A DNA stretch of 64,000 bases from Tenacibaculum sp. SZ-18 (lineage in GTDB: Bacteria > Bacteroidota > Bacteroidia > Flavobacteriales > Flavobacteriaceae): NCBI RefSeq assembly GCF_002813915.1, contig NZ_CP019335.1, positions 1,719,777 through 1,783,776 on the forward strand. Reading direction: 5' to 3'. The notes under the pieces are model-generated. The model saw only the letters and a program-made list of their open reading frames with translations, was not told where the DNA came from and ran no database searches. The translations under genes and the position numbers were made by a program. Positions 52,640 through 60,597 of this stretch are shown here, in pieces (position 1 is the first letter of the stretch; every line of letters starts with the position of its first letter).

Positions 52640-55042
52640 CTAATCTTTAGTTCTATCTTTTTCGTCCTGGTTCCCAAATTTCTTTCGTGCAACACGAATT
52701 TTCTTGTTACCAAACTTGTACAATAATGATATTCTAAAGCTTTGTGTGTCATAATAATTACGGAAGGATACATTCACGTCATTTGTTATTCCTTCTACTC
52801 TAACTCTTTGTCCTCTAAATACATCGTAGGCATTTAATCCAAGTTGTAAATCTTTATTGAGGAAGAAGAACTTTAAACTTAAATCTAGATTGGATGTTGC
52901 AGATGTTGTGTAGATATCGTACACTCCAGGAAAGGCGTACCAGAAATTAGCGCTAGCCATTACTCTTTTTTTACTGTCTAACACAAAACTGTTGTTTGTT
53001 GCGATGTATGTGTTAAATCCACTCTCACCTGCATTTGTGAAATCAACTAAAGATGTTGCGTCACTATAATGGATATCTAGAACATTTACACTTTCCCACC
53101 ATTTCCATTTAGAAAATGTATACGATTCAGTTAAACCTATCTTAATAGTTTCATAGTAATTCTGCGGAGAAATCTCTTGGATATTTGTTATAGGATCTAC
53201 TTGTGCTAATTGTTGAAATCCGTCGCTGACTTTTGAGAAATACAATGAGCTTACTAATTTTTGCTTGTGTATATGTGTTAGTGATAAATTATCTGAAAAT
53301 GATGGTTGTAAAAATGGATTTCCACGAATGATTGTGAAAGGATTCTGAACATTCTCAAATGGGTTCAAAAACTCAAATGATGGTCTATTGATTCTTTGAT
53401 TATAAGCTAAAGAGAAGATATTACTCTGACTCGCAATATAGTTCACATTTATTGTTGGAAATAATCGACTATAATCGTTAATATCAATCTGATTTAAACT
53501 TGTTGAGTTTCCCTCTGTTTGAGTAGTTTCAAAACGTAAACCACCTTTTACAATCCATTGCTGACTAAGCATTTTTTCAAGTGAAAAATATAATGCTTGT
53601 GTATTCTCCTTGTAAGTGAACATATCTGTTCTATTTAAATCTTGTACTGGTGTTCCTGAAGTAATATCAAAAAAAGCAAGAGCGTTATTTGTTTTGGTGA
53701 AAGAAAGTTTACCTCCGTAGCTTAAACTAGCCCATTTTATTGGAGTTTCAATATCCATTCTTATCGAGTAATTGTCTATCTTTTGATCTCCTAAATTATT
53801 TCCCACTTCTCTACTTCCCGGAATAATTGTACCGTTTGACTCGCCGAATGTATCATAGGTTCTGTCTTGATCACTGGAATAATTGAAATAGTCTAAATTC
53901 ACTTCTATTTTACTCACACTGTCGAGCTTAAATTCAGTATGAACATTTAAAGAATGCGTTGGTGATTCTTCTAAATTATTCGATGTTGTTCTTATGATTC
54001 TCGAAAGTGTATTATTTGTATTATCAAACACATTTACACGATCATTTCTATTAATTGTTCTGAACCTTCCATAGGTTGTTAGGTATTGAGCTCCGATTAA
54101 AAAATCTTCTTTGAAATTATAATCAAAAGATAGTCTTGCACTAACAGAAGGTTCGGTAAAATATCTTCTTGGATAGTTTCCATCCCAAGTTTCATCGGTA
54201 AAAAAGAACCTATTTGTATCTGTGATTAATTTTGATCCATTTGTATAGTATAAATTACTCGACATTGAAAACTTATCTTTTTGATAACTAAAGTTTCCGC
54301 TTAAACTTCCCTTAGCGTAGGTTGTCTGAGTATACACTCCACGTATTCTACTTCTCCAGGAATTTCTTCTTCCCTTTTTATAAATTATGTTGATTAATCC
54401 ACTGTTTCCTTCTGATTCATATTTTGCTGGAGGATTTGTAATTACTTCAATACTTTTTATATCATCCGCTGATATAGAACTTAAAAAGTTTGACACTTCT
54501 TGTTGAGGAATTTTTAGTAGTCGACCATTTATCATAATCCTCATATTGTCCTTACCAATCATAAATATTTCATCATTTTGAACTTTTAATCCAGGAGTTA
54601 CTCTAAGCGCATCGAGCATATCTCCTCCACTTGATGATAATGATTTTGATACATTAAAAACCAAGCGATCACTTTTTCTGGTAATGAGCCTTTTTCTGGC
54701 TTCAATCACAACTTCATCGAGTTTATTATCTAGTTCTTTTAAAACTATTGTTCCAATATTATTACTTTCATCAATTGAATTCGACTGTATTGTGTTCTTG
54801 GCAAAACCTATAAAGCTTATGGTTATATAATATTCTTGGTCTGTATTTAATTTTAAACTAAAATTTCCTTGTTCATCAGTAACTACACCTCCAATTATTT
54901 TATTACTTGTAGATATCTGAGCAACAACATTGGCAAAACTTATAGGTTCTTTGTTAGAATCTACAACTCTACCTTCTATAGTTTGAGCTTGAGTAATACT
55001 TAGGCATAGCAATAAAACTGTTATAAAGTGAACAATTTTCAT
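52640..55042 (-). CDS. Outer-membrane beta-barrel protein of the TonB-receptor type
   Basis: I start at 55042, where a signal peptide (MKIVHFITVLLLCLSITQAQ) begins; the upstream frame overlaps the acyltransferase gene. The 800 residues comprise a carboxypeptidase-regulatory-like domain (TIEGRVVDSNKEPISFANVV), a plug (about 120-220; SKSLSSSGGDMLDALRVTPG, NGRLLKIPQQEVSNFLSS) and a long barrel of the OMP_b-brl_3 kind. It lies between the acyltransferase and the precursor genes on the same strand. It may take part in passage or uptake of the lanthipeptide, or in sensing it. No TonB box was recognised with confidence. Confidence 0.88.
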   Translation of the reverse strand: MKIVHFITVLLLCLSITQAQTIEGRVVDSNKEPISFANVVAQISTSNKIIGGVVTDEQGNFSLKLNTDQEYYITISFIGFAKNTIQSNSIDESNNIGTIVLKELDNKLDEVVIEARKRLITRKSDRLVFNVSKSLSSSGGDMLDALRVTPGLKVQNDEIFMIGKDNMRIMINGRLLKIPQQEVSNFLSSISADDIKSIEVITNPPAKYESEGNSGLINIIYKKGRRNSWRSRIRGVYTQTTYAKGSLSGNFSYQKDKFSMSSNLYYTNGSKLITDTNRFFFTDETWDGNYPRRYFTEPSVSARLSFDYNFKEDFLIGAQYLTTYGRFRTINRNDRVNVFDNTNNTLSRIIRTTSNNLEESPTHSLNVHTEFKLDSVSKIEVNLDYFNYSSDQDRTYDTFGESNGTIIPGSREVGNNLGDQKIDNYSIRMDIETPIKWASLSYGGKLSFTKTNNALAFFDITSGTPVQDLNRTDMFTYKENTQALYFSLEKMLSQQWIVKGGLRFETTQTEGNSTSLNQIDINDYSRLFPTINVNYIASQSNIFSLAYNQRINRPSFEFLNPFENVQNPFTIIRGNPFLQPSFSDNLSLTHIHKQKLVSSLYFSKVSDGFQQLAQVDPITNIQEISPQNYYETIKIGLTESYTFSKWKWWESVNVLDIHYSDATSLVDFTNAGESGFNTYIATNNSFVLDSKKRVMASANFWYAFPGVYDIYTTSATSNLDLSLKFFFLNKDLQLGLNAYDVFRGQRVRVEGITNDVNVSFRNYYDTQSFRISLLYKFGNKKIRVARKKFGNQDEKDRTKD

Positions 55043-55085
55043 GTGTACGTTTCTTTTGGTAATTAAACTTTCGGGGTAATTTTTT

Positions 55086-55733
55086 TTAAGCAGTCTGTCT
55101 TTCAGATAAATCAAACTGATACGTATTAATTTTTGAAGTTTTTAATAAAGATTTATTGGCATTATAAAAACCTATAAGACCGTCATAAGACATAGCAACT
55201 GGAATTGTCTCAGAACCTAAATAATTAATTGATTCTCCTATAATTGTAGCCTCAATTCCCATAGCTAACATTATTCTTAATAACTTATTATCACATTCTG
55301 CAAATGCAATCGAGTTTTTCTTTTTACATATCGGTTCAATTGCTTGAACCATTAGCTTTTTAAGAAGATTCAAATTTCTTACTTCCTTTTTAATTGCAAA
55401 ACGACCAATGTGCCAAATCGATTTTAAAGAGGCATTTCCTGTAATCTCCAAAGGATTAATCCCGAAAATCTTCTGTATAGGAAGCTCGTCTTTATAATTC
55501 CATTTTAATACTCGAATAGTTCCTTGTATTTCTCCTGTTTCATTTCTTGAAATAAACACTTCTGAATTTTCTGAGTAATCAATTTCTTCATTATATAGAG
55601 CGTCAATACTTTCACGATAATTTATTGGTAAACTTCCGTTCGAATGATGTTTATAGTTTTCTAAAACAACGAATTTTACTAAACTCATTATTCTGTTTCT
55701 GTCTTGGTTAATAAAATTATTTTCTAGTAGCAT
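55086..55733 (-). CDS. LuxI/FeeM-like GNAT acyltransferase
   Basis: A 215-residue protein of the GNAT fold. GTIRVLKW (71-78), SIWHIGRFAI (105-114) and a late YLGSETIPVAMSYDGL resemble LuxI/autoinducer synthases and FeeM-type N-acyl amino acid synthases, where GxxRL and ExSRFxV stand at the same places. The LuxI Glu is His here, so the substrate is likely different from homoserine lactone. It diverges from the PAS-LuxR gene over a 172-bp region with two dyads and is the first gene of the barrel/precursor side. A small N-acylated product made from an acyl carrier and an amino acid is the inference. A simple GNAT role cannot be excluded. Confidence 0.7.
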   Translation of the reverse strand: MLLENNFINQDRNRIMSLVKFVVLENYKHHSNGSLPINYRESIDALYNEEIDYSENSEVFISRNETGEIQGTIRVLKWNYKDELPIQKIFGINPLEITGNASLKSIWHIGRFAIKKEVRNLNLLKKLMVQAIEPICKKKNSIAFAECDNKLLRIMLAMGIEATIIGESINYLGSETIPVAMSYDGLIGFYNANKSLLKTSKINTYQFDLSERQTA

Positions 55734-55758
55734 GGTTGATGTGTTATTTTTACACTTT

Positions 55759-55766
55759 CAAAGCTA
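55759..55766 (-). promoter_or_regulatory. -7 box of the acyltransferase promoter
   Basis: TAGCTTTG on the minus strand matches TAnnTTTG and lies about 26 bp upstream of the ATG at 55733. No good TTG is seen at -33, as expected for an activator-dependent promoter. The first TACAC-N4-GTGTA dyad is centred about 40 bp upstream of the likely start. Confidence 0.5.
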
Positions 55767-55789
55767 CTTATGAATCAAAGCTTTAGCAT

Positions 55790-55803
55790 TACACAAAAGT
55801 GTA
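55790..55803. promoter_or_regulatory. Dyad 1, candidate LuxR-type operator
   Basis: TACACAAAAGTGTA has perfect 5-bp arms (TACAC/GTGTA) around AAAA. It lies about 40 bp upstream of the predicted acyltransferase transcript start, a usual activator position. A second copy lies 38 bp away. Confidence 0.6.
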
Positions 55804-55827
55804 GTCCTTTTACTTTCAAGGGTTTTC

Positions 55828-55841
55828 TACCCTTTTGTGTA
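55828..55841. promoter_or_regulatory. Dyad 2, candidate LuxR-type operator
   Basis: TACCCTTTTGTGTA repeats dyad 1 with one mismatched arm base. It is centred about 50 bp upstream of the predicted start of the LuxR-type gene. The 38-bp spacing between the two dyads is between three and four helical turns. Confidence 0.55.
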
Positions 55842-55849
55842 GTTTTTAG

Positions 55850-55879
55850 TTGTTTTATACAGAAGTTTCATTAAATTTG
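55850..55879 (+). promoter_or_regulatory. Promoter of the PAS-LuxR gene
   Basis: TTG at 55850-55852 and TAAATTTG at 55872-55879 are 19 bp apart, a close fit to the Bacteroidota TTG/TAnnTTTG promoter. The start codon is 26 bp downstream of the -7 box. Confidence 0.7.
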
Positions 55880-55905
55880 GTCGTCACCCGAAATTTTAAA
55901 GCCAA

Positions 55906-56667
55906 ATGGATAAGAATGTCAATGATTTCTTTTCCTTGAAAAATAGCGTTAATGCTATTTCTGAAGAGGACATAAATCAAACTAAAAACTACCTGGCACC
56001 TATTAGAGCGTTTGCCAGAACCACATATAAAAGTATTTATATTATTGATTACGAAAAAAAGGGATTCGAATATGTTTCCGAAAATCCTTTATTTCTCTCT
56101 GGACATACTCCTGAGGAAGTCGAAGAAATGGGATACGCTTTTTACTTTAAATATGTGATAGAGGAAGATTTAGACTTACTTTTAAAGATAAATACTGTCG
56201 GATTCGATTTTTATGAAAAACTACCCATAGAAGAACGTTTAGAGTACACAATCTCCTATGACTTTCATTTAAAGAATAAGGAAGGTAAAAAAATTCTTAT
56301 TAATCAAAAACTAACACCGTTATTTTTAACAAGAACAGGAAAACTTTGGAAAGCTATTTGTATTATCTCTTTATCAAATGAACAAAACTCTGGAAATATT
56401 AAAGTTTACAAGAAAGGAGAGAATAAAATTTTTAAATATAATCTAGAGGATAACTACTGGAAAGAAGAGGAAAAAATAAGTCTTACAACAAGAGAAAAAG
56501 AAGTATTGAGATACTCGGTAAGAGGATTTACAATTAACGATATTGCCAAATCTATTTTCGTATCACCCGACACTGTAAAATTCCATAGAAAGAAACTTTT
56601 TGAAAAGCTGGAAGTAGCAAATATTTCTGAGGCAATTGTATTTGCAACGAATAACAAATTAATTTAG
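55906..56667 (+). CDS. PAS-domain LuxR-type transcriptional regulator
   Basis: A 253-residue regulator. Residues about 40-155 form a PAS-like sensor (IYIIDYEKKGFEYVSENPLF, HTPEEVEEMGYAFYFKYV), and residues about 190-253 a LuxR/GerE helix-turn-helix (LTTREKEVLRYSVRGFTIND, VSPDTVKFHRKKLFEKL). It is the likely regulator of the divergent acyltransferase gene and perhaps of the lanthipeptide genes. Its stop codon overlaps that of the ThiF-like gene on the other strand by 4 bp. The ligand of the PAS domain is unknown. Confidence 0.88.
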   Translation: MDKNVNDFFSLKNSVNAISEEDINQTKNYLAPIRAFARTTYKSIYIIDYEKKGFEYVSENPLFLSGHTPEEVEEMGYAFYFKYVIEEDLDLLLKINTVGFDFYEKLPIEERLEYTISYDFHLKNKEGKKILINQKLTPLFLTRTGKLWKAICIISLSNEQNSGNIKVYKKGENKIFKYNLEDNYWKEEEKISLTTREKEVLRYSVRGFTINDIAKSIFVSPDTVKFHRKKLFEKLEVANISEAIVFATNNKLI

Positions 56668-57419
56668 TCGTTGTAAATTGATGAAAAATAAAACTCTGGA
56701 AACTTTTTAATCTCTTTGTTGGTTGCAACATTGAACATAATGTGTACGCACATGCTTGATACCACCCAAGATCCAATAGATAACTGAGGAGGGGATAATG
56801 TTTCCTCCTCATTTAAATATTCTTCCAATACATTTTCAATCCACTCTTGAGGTTCACCCCAAAATTTCATGTAGTTGGTTATATATTTTACCATTTGAAT
56901 TTCATTAAACTTCTCATTGGGTTTTGCAATAGATTCTAGTGTGAGTCCATCGGGTGTAATAACGGCTACAATTCCACCCCAACCTATATTATAAGGATGT
57001 AAAACTGTAATTCCGTTTTTCTGACAAAGTTTATCGAATTGTAAAGGAATATCAGTTGTGAAATCTAACGCATTAATAGCAATCTCATAATCTTTAATAA
57101 AAGATTCTATATTCTCGTTTGTCAAAAACGCATTTACCACATTAATTTTCGCATTCGGATTAATAAGTTGCAATCGTTCTTGAAGCGCTTGTACTTTATT
57201 TTTATTAATATCATCAATGGTATAATTCTGTCGATTCAAATTTGATAATTCAACTTGATCTCCATCAATAATCGTAATATTTTCAAAACCCAAACGTAAG
57301 GCACATTCAGCAATAACACTTCCAATTCCAGAGCCTCCCAAAAGTATTGGAACATTCTTTATTCGTTGTTGTTCTTCCTGTGACAAATAGATTCTGTTAC
57401 GTATGTACCTTGTTTCCAT
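56664..57419 (-). CDS. ThiF/MoeB/HesA-family adenylyltransferase (E1-like)
   Basis: A 251-residue E1-like enzyme. The nucleotide-binding loop GGSGIGSVIAECALRLG (28-44), IDGDQVELSNLNRQN (51-65) and the ATP-site Lys in INKNKVQALQERL are all present. The CxxC zinc pairs and the downstream catalytic Cys of MoeB/ThiF are not obvious. Such enzymes adenylate a carboxyl end of a protein or peptide (ThiS, MoaD, or MccA-type peptides). Its setting by an acyltransferase, a LuxR regulator and a RiPP cluster makes a tailoring or signal-making role likely. It has its own predicted promoter with GTGTA half-sites. Confidence 0.85.
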   Translation of the reverse strand: METRYIRNRIYLSQEEQQRIKNVPILLGGSGIGSVIAECALRLGFENITIIDGDQVELSNLNRQNYTIDDINKNKVQALQERLQLINPNAKINVVNAFLTNENIESFIKDYEIAINALDFTTDIPLQFDKLCQKNGITVLHPYNIGWGGIVAVITPDGLTLESIAKPNEKFNEIQMVKYITNYMKFWGEPQEWIENVLEEYLNEEETLSPPQLSIGSWVVSSMCVHIMFNVATNKEIKKFPEFYFSSIYND

Positions 57420-57433
57420 TACTAAGTTTTTTT

Positions 57434-57479
57434 CAAAAATACATAGACTAAATAGTGTAACGACTAAACTAAAGTGTAG
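57434..57479 (-). promoter_or_regulatory. Promoter and GTGTA half-sites of the ThiF-like gene
   Basis: TATTTTTG (minus strand, 57434-57441) fits the -7 box. The GTGTA motif occurs at 57455-57459 and 57474-57478 (plus-strand reading), 19 bp apart and placed near -30 and -50. The same pentamer forms the arms of the dyads upstream of the acyltransferase and LuxR genes. Confidence 0.5.
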
Positions 57480-57531
57480 TTTACAAAAATCTTTTTCATA
57501 TTATTTTAAGAATTTGGCATAGTCTTTTCGT

Positions 57532-57539
57532 TATTTTTG
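57532..57539 (+). promoter_or_regulatory. -7 box of the OstA-like gene
   Basis: TATTTTTG lies 20 bp before the TTG start codon, with TTTG at 57513-57516 as a possible -33 element; the 15-bp spacing is short. Confidence 0.45.
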
Positions 57540-57558
57540 TGTCATAAAATTCGAAAAT

Positions 57559-59187
57559 TTGAAAAATATATTTCTTTTTTTATCATTCTGTATAGGAATT
57601 AGTCTTTCTTCACAAACAAAGAAAATAAAAATCCTTTCTTCTGAATTGTCTACTGCAGATGAAAAAAAATTCCCTGGAGCAACAATATTAATTGGTAATG
57701 TGAAAGTTGCACACGAAGGAGCTACCTTAGATTGTAAAAGAGCCTTATTATACAGAAAGAAAAATATTTTCAAAGCCATCGGAGAAGTTGTAATTGAACA
57801 AGGAGATAGTATCATTCAATATTCTGATTTTGCAAATTATAATGCAAATACTAAAATTGCTAAATCTTGGGGAAATGTAGAAGTGAATGATAAAGAAATG
57901 AAACTTTCCACCGATACCCTCTATTTTAATAGAACCGAACAAATTTTATTCTATCCTACAAAAGGAGTAATAAAAGATAAAATAAACACTCTAAAAAGTA
58001 ATAAAGGAACTTATTTCTTAAAGGATAAAAAATTCTCTGCGAAGACAAAAGTAAATGTTGTAAACCCTGATAATATTTTAGATTCTGATCATTTGGATTA
58101 TTACACATCTACCAAATTAGCCTACATATATGGACCTTCCACTGTATTTAACAGAAAGGATAGCACAAAAATATATGCAGAAAAAGGGTTCTTTGACACA
58201 AATACAGACATTTCATACTTCGTTAAAAATGCGAAACTGTTTTCAAAAGATAAAACAGTTGAAGCCGATAGTTTATACTACGATAAGAAAAAAGGATTTG
58301 CCTCAGCAACCAATAGAATAAAAGTAATTGATACTATTCAAAAACTTGTTGTAAAAGGTAATTACGCCGAAATTTTTGAATTACAAGATTCTCTTTTTAT
58401 TATTAAAAAACCAGTTGCTATTTCCATCATGGAAAAAGATTCACTGTATATGCATGGAGACACAATTCTTGTTACTGGTAAACCTGAAAATAGAATCATT
58501 CGAACTTATCATAATGTAAAAATATTTAAAGAAAACTTACAAGGGAAATGCGATTCAATTCATACAAATCAAACCACTGGATTAACACAAATGTTTGTTG
58601 ATCCAATTTTATGGTCAGGTAAAAGTCAAATTACCGGTGATAGTATTCATTTTAAAACAAGTAAAGACACTAACGCTCTGGATTCTCTGAAAGTTTTGAG
58701 AAATTCTTTTATCATCCAGAAAGACTCTTTAGATCCTAAGAATTTCAATCAAATAAAAGGTAGAAATATCTATGGAAAATTTAAAGATAATGACCTTAGG
58801 GTAATGCTGGTAAAAGGAAATGCAGAATCTCTTTACTATAATAGAAATGACGAAACTCAAAAGTTAGAAACTATAACTAAAGAAATTGCTAGTGATATTG
58901 AATTCCTTCTAGAAAATAATGAGGTAGTTCAAACGAAATATTTTAAGGAAACAGAAGGAAAAACTTATCCTCCTTCACAATTTCCTGAAGAAGACAGAAA
59001 GTTTAGAGGTTTCATCTGGAGAGAAGATGAACAACCGAAAAAAATGACTGATATTTTTATAAAAGATTCGCAAGAGCAAGTAAAAGAGCGTAAAAAGTTA
59101 TTAGAAGTTGAAAGAGCGAAGGCAAAACTGAACAAGGAATTACGCAAGAAAAGAGCAAAGAAGTCCAAGTTAGATATGGAAAAATAG
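57559..59187 (+). CDS. OstA/LptA-like lipopolysaccharide transport protein (TTG start)
   Basis: A 542-residue exported protein. It begins at TTG (57559-57561), since this opens the signal peptide (KNIFLFLSFCIGISLSSQ) and no ATG lies in frame upstream. The body repeats OstA/LptA-type beta-jellyroll units (ATILIGNVKVAHEGATLDCK, AIGEVVIEQGDSIIQYSDFA). The C-terminus is a charged helix (EVERAKAKLNKELRKKRAKK). It probably bridges LPS transport across the periplasm. The downstream aminotransferase gene starts in its stop codon. Confidence 0.85.
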   Translation: MKNIFLFLSFCIGISLSSQTKKIKILSSELSTADEKKFPGATILIGNVKVAHEGATLDCKRALLYRKKNIFKAIGEVVIEQGDSIIQYSDFANYNANTKIAKSWGNVEVNDKEMKLSTDTLYFNRTEQILFYPTKGVIKDKINTLKSNKGTYFLKDKKFSAKTKVNVVNPDNILDSDHLDYYTSTKLAYIYGPSTVFNRKDSTKIYAEKGFFDTNTDISYFVKNAKLFSKDKTVEADSLYYDKKKGFASATNRIKVIDTIQKLVVKGNYAEIFELQDSLFIIKKPVAISIMEKDSLYMHGDTILVTGKPENRIIRTYHNVKIFKENLQGKCDSIHTNQTTGLTQMFVDPILWSGKSQITGDSIHFKTSKDTNALDSLKVLRNSFIIQKDSLDPKNFNQIKGRNIYGKFKDNDLRVMLVKGNAESLYYNRNDETQKLETITKEIASDIEFLLENNEVVQTKYFKETEGKTYPPSQFPEEDRKFRGFIWREDEQPKKMTDIFIKDSQEQVKERKKLLEVERAKAKLNKELRKKRAKKSKLDMEK

Positions 59188-60368
59188 TGAAAGAAGACTT
59201 TTTAAAATACCAAGCACAAACAACTCCTCACCCACTAGCTATTGAAATTTCAAAAGCACAAGGAAGTTATATCTACGATAAAAATAATAAAGCGTATTTA
59301 GACTTTGTAGCTGGTGTTTCAGCCAATAGTGTTGGACATTGTAATGAAAGTGTAAATAAAGCTATAACAAAGCAAATTCAACAATATACACATGTCATGG
59401 TGTATGGTGAATTTATTCAAAAACCACAATTAGAACTTTGTAAAAATATTGCTAAATATTTACCTGAATCTTTAACATCAGTTTATTTAGTAAATTCAGG
59501 AACAGAAGCAACTGAAGGAGCTTTAAAGTTAGCTAAGCGATTTACCCGCAGGTCTGAAATCATAGCGGCGAATAATGCATATCATGGAAACACTGCTGGT
59601 GCCATGAGTGTTTGTGGTGCAGAACAACAAAACAGAGCTTTTCGACCATTAGTTCCAGGAACTAAATTTTTACAATTTAATTCTGAGGAAGACATTCAAA
59701 AAATCACCAATAAAACTGCTGGAGTTATTCTAGAAACTATTCAAGGAGGCGCTGGGTTTATCGAGCCAAAGAATGATTTCTTAAAAAAGGTAAAAAATAG
59801 ATGCGAAGAGGTAGGAGCTTTATTAATTTTAGATGAAATTCAAACTGGTGTTGGAAGGACTGGAACTTTTTGGGGATTTCAAAATTATAATGTCATTCCC
59901 GATATTTTCATAACAGGAAAAGGTCTTGGTGGTGGAATGCCAATTGGGGCGTTTGTTTCATCTCAAGAAATTATGTCGACATTAAAAGATAATCCTAAAT
60001 TAGGTCATATTACAACTTTTGGTGGTCATCCAGTAATTTCGGCAGCAGCTAATGCAACCATTGAAGAAATTTTTTCAAAAAAATTGCATAAGGAAGCACT
60101 CAGAAAGGAACAACTTTTACGAGCTCATCTCAACCATCCAAGAGTTAAAGAAATCAGAGGAAGAGGATTAATGCTAGCCTTGATTATGGAAACTCCGGAA
60201 ATTGCCGATCATGTGGTTTTAAAGTCTTTGGAAAATGGATTAATTCTCTTTTGGTTATTATATGAAAAAAGAGCAGTTCGCATTACACCTCCTTTAACCA
60301 TATCTGATAATGAATTAATTAAAGGATGTAAAATATTAAAAAATATTTTAAATAATATCAGTCTTTAA
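59187..60368 (+). CDS. Class III aminotransferase (acetylornithine/ornithine-type)
   Basis: A 393-residue PLP enzyme, starting at GTG (59187-59189) that shares a base with the upstream stop (TAGTG). Family motifs are FVAGVSANSVGHCN, YLVNSGTEATEGALKLAKR, LILDEIQTGVGRTG and the PLP-lysine region ITGKGLGGGMPIGAF. The C-terminal GRGLMLALI and VRITPPLTIS are typical. The amino donor is probably an omega-amino compound. The link with the OstA-like gene is a matter of position only. Confidence 0.9.
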   Translation: MKEDFLKYQAQTTPHPLAIEISKAQGSYIYDKNNKAYLDFVAGVSANSVGHCNESVNKAITKQIQQYTHVMVYGEFIQKPQLELCKNIAKYLPESLTSVYLVNSGTEATEGALKLAKRFTRRSEIIAANNAYHGNTAGAMSVCGAEQQNRAFRPLVPGTKFLQFNSEEDIQKITNKTAGVILETIQGGAGFIEPKNDFLKKVKNRCEEVGALLILDEIQTGVGRTGTFWGFQNYNVIPDIFITGKGLGGGMPIGAFVSSQEIMSTLKDNPKLGHITTFGGHPVISAAANATIEEIFSKKLHKEALRKEQLLRAHLNHPRVKEIRGRGLMLALIMETPEIADHVVLKSLENGLILFWLLYEKRAVRITPPLTISDNELIKGCKILKNILNNISL

Positions 60369-60597
60369 TATCTGTTCTTATCATATTTATATAGTTAAAT
60401 AAAGATTTTATTTTGACTATTAAAGTCGGTTAGATACATAACCTTTGGTCGATTTTTGTTTTTTTACCAGTCTCTTTATTTTCATTCCATTTAAATACTC
60501 CTTCATGATTTAATTCCATACTCTTATGGAAAAGAGTGTAAAAAGAATAAGTTTTTATTCTAATTTTAAGACTATAAACTACAAAATCAACATAATT

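Noticed and set aside
56552..56812. 86-codon minus-strand frame across the LuxR/ThiF junction
   Set aside because: It is a shadow of the two well-supported genes that end convergently at 56664-56667.
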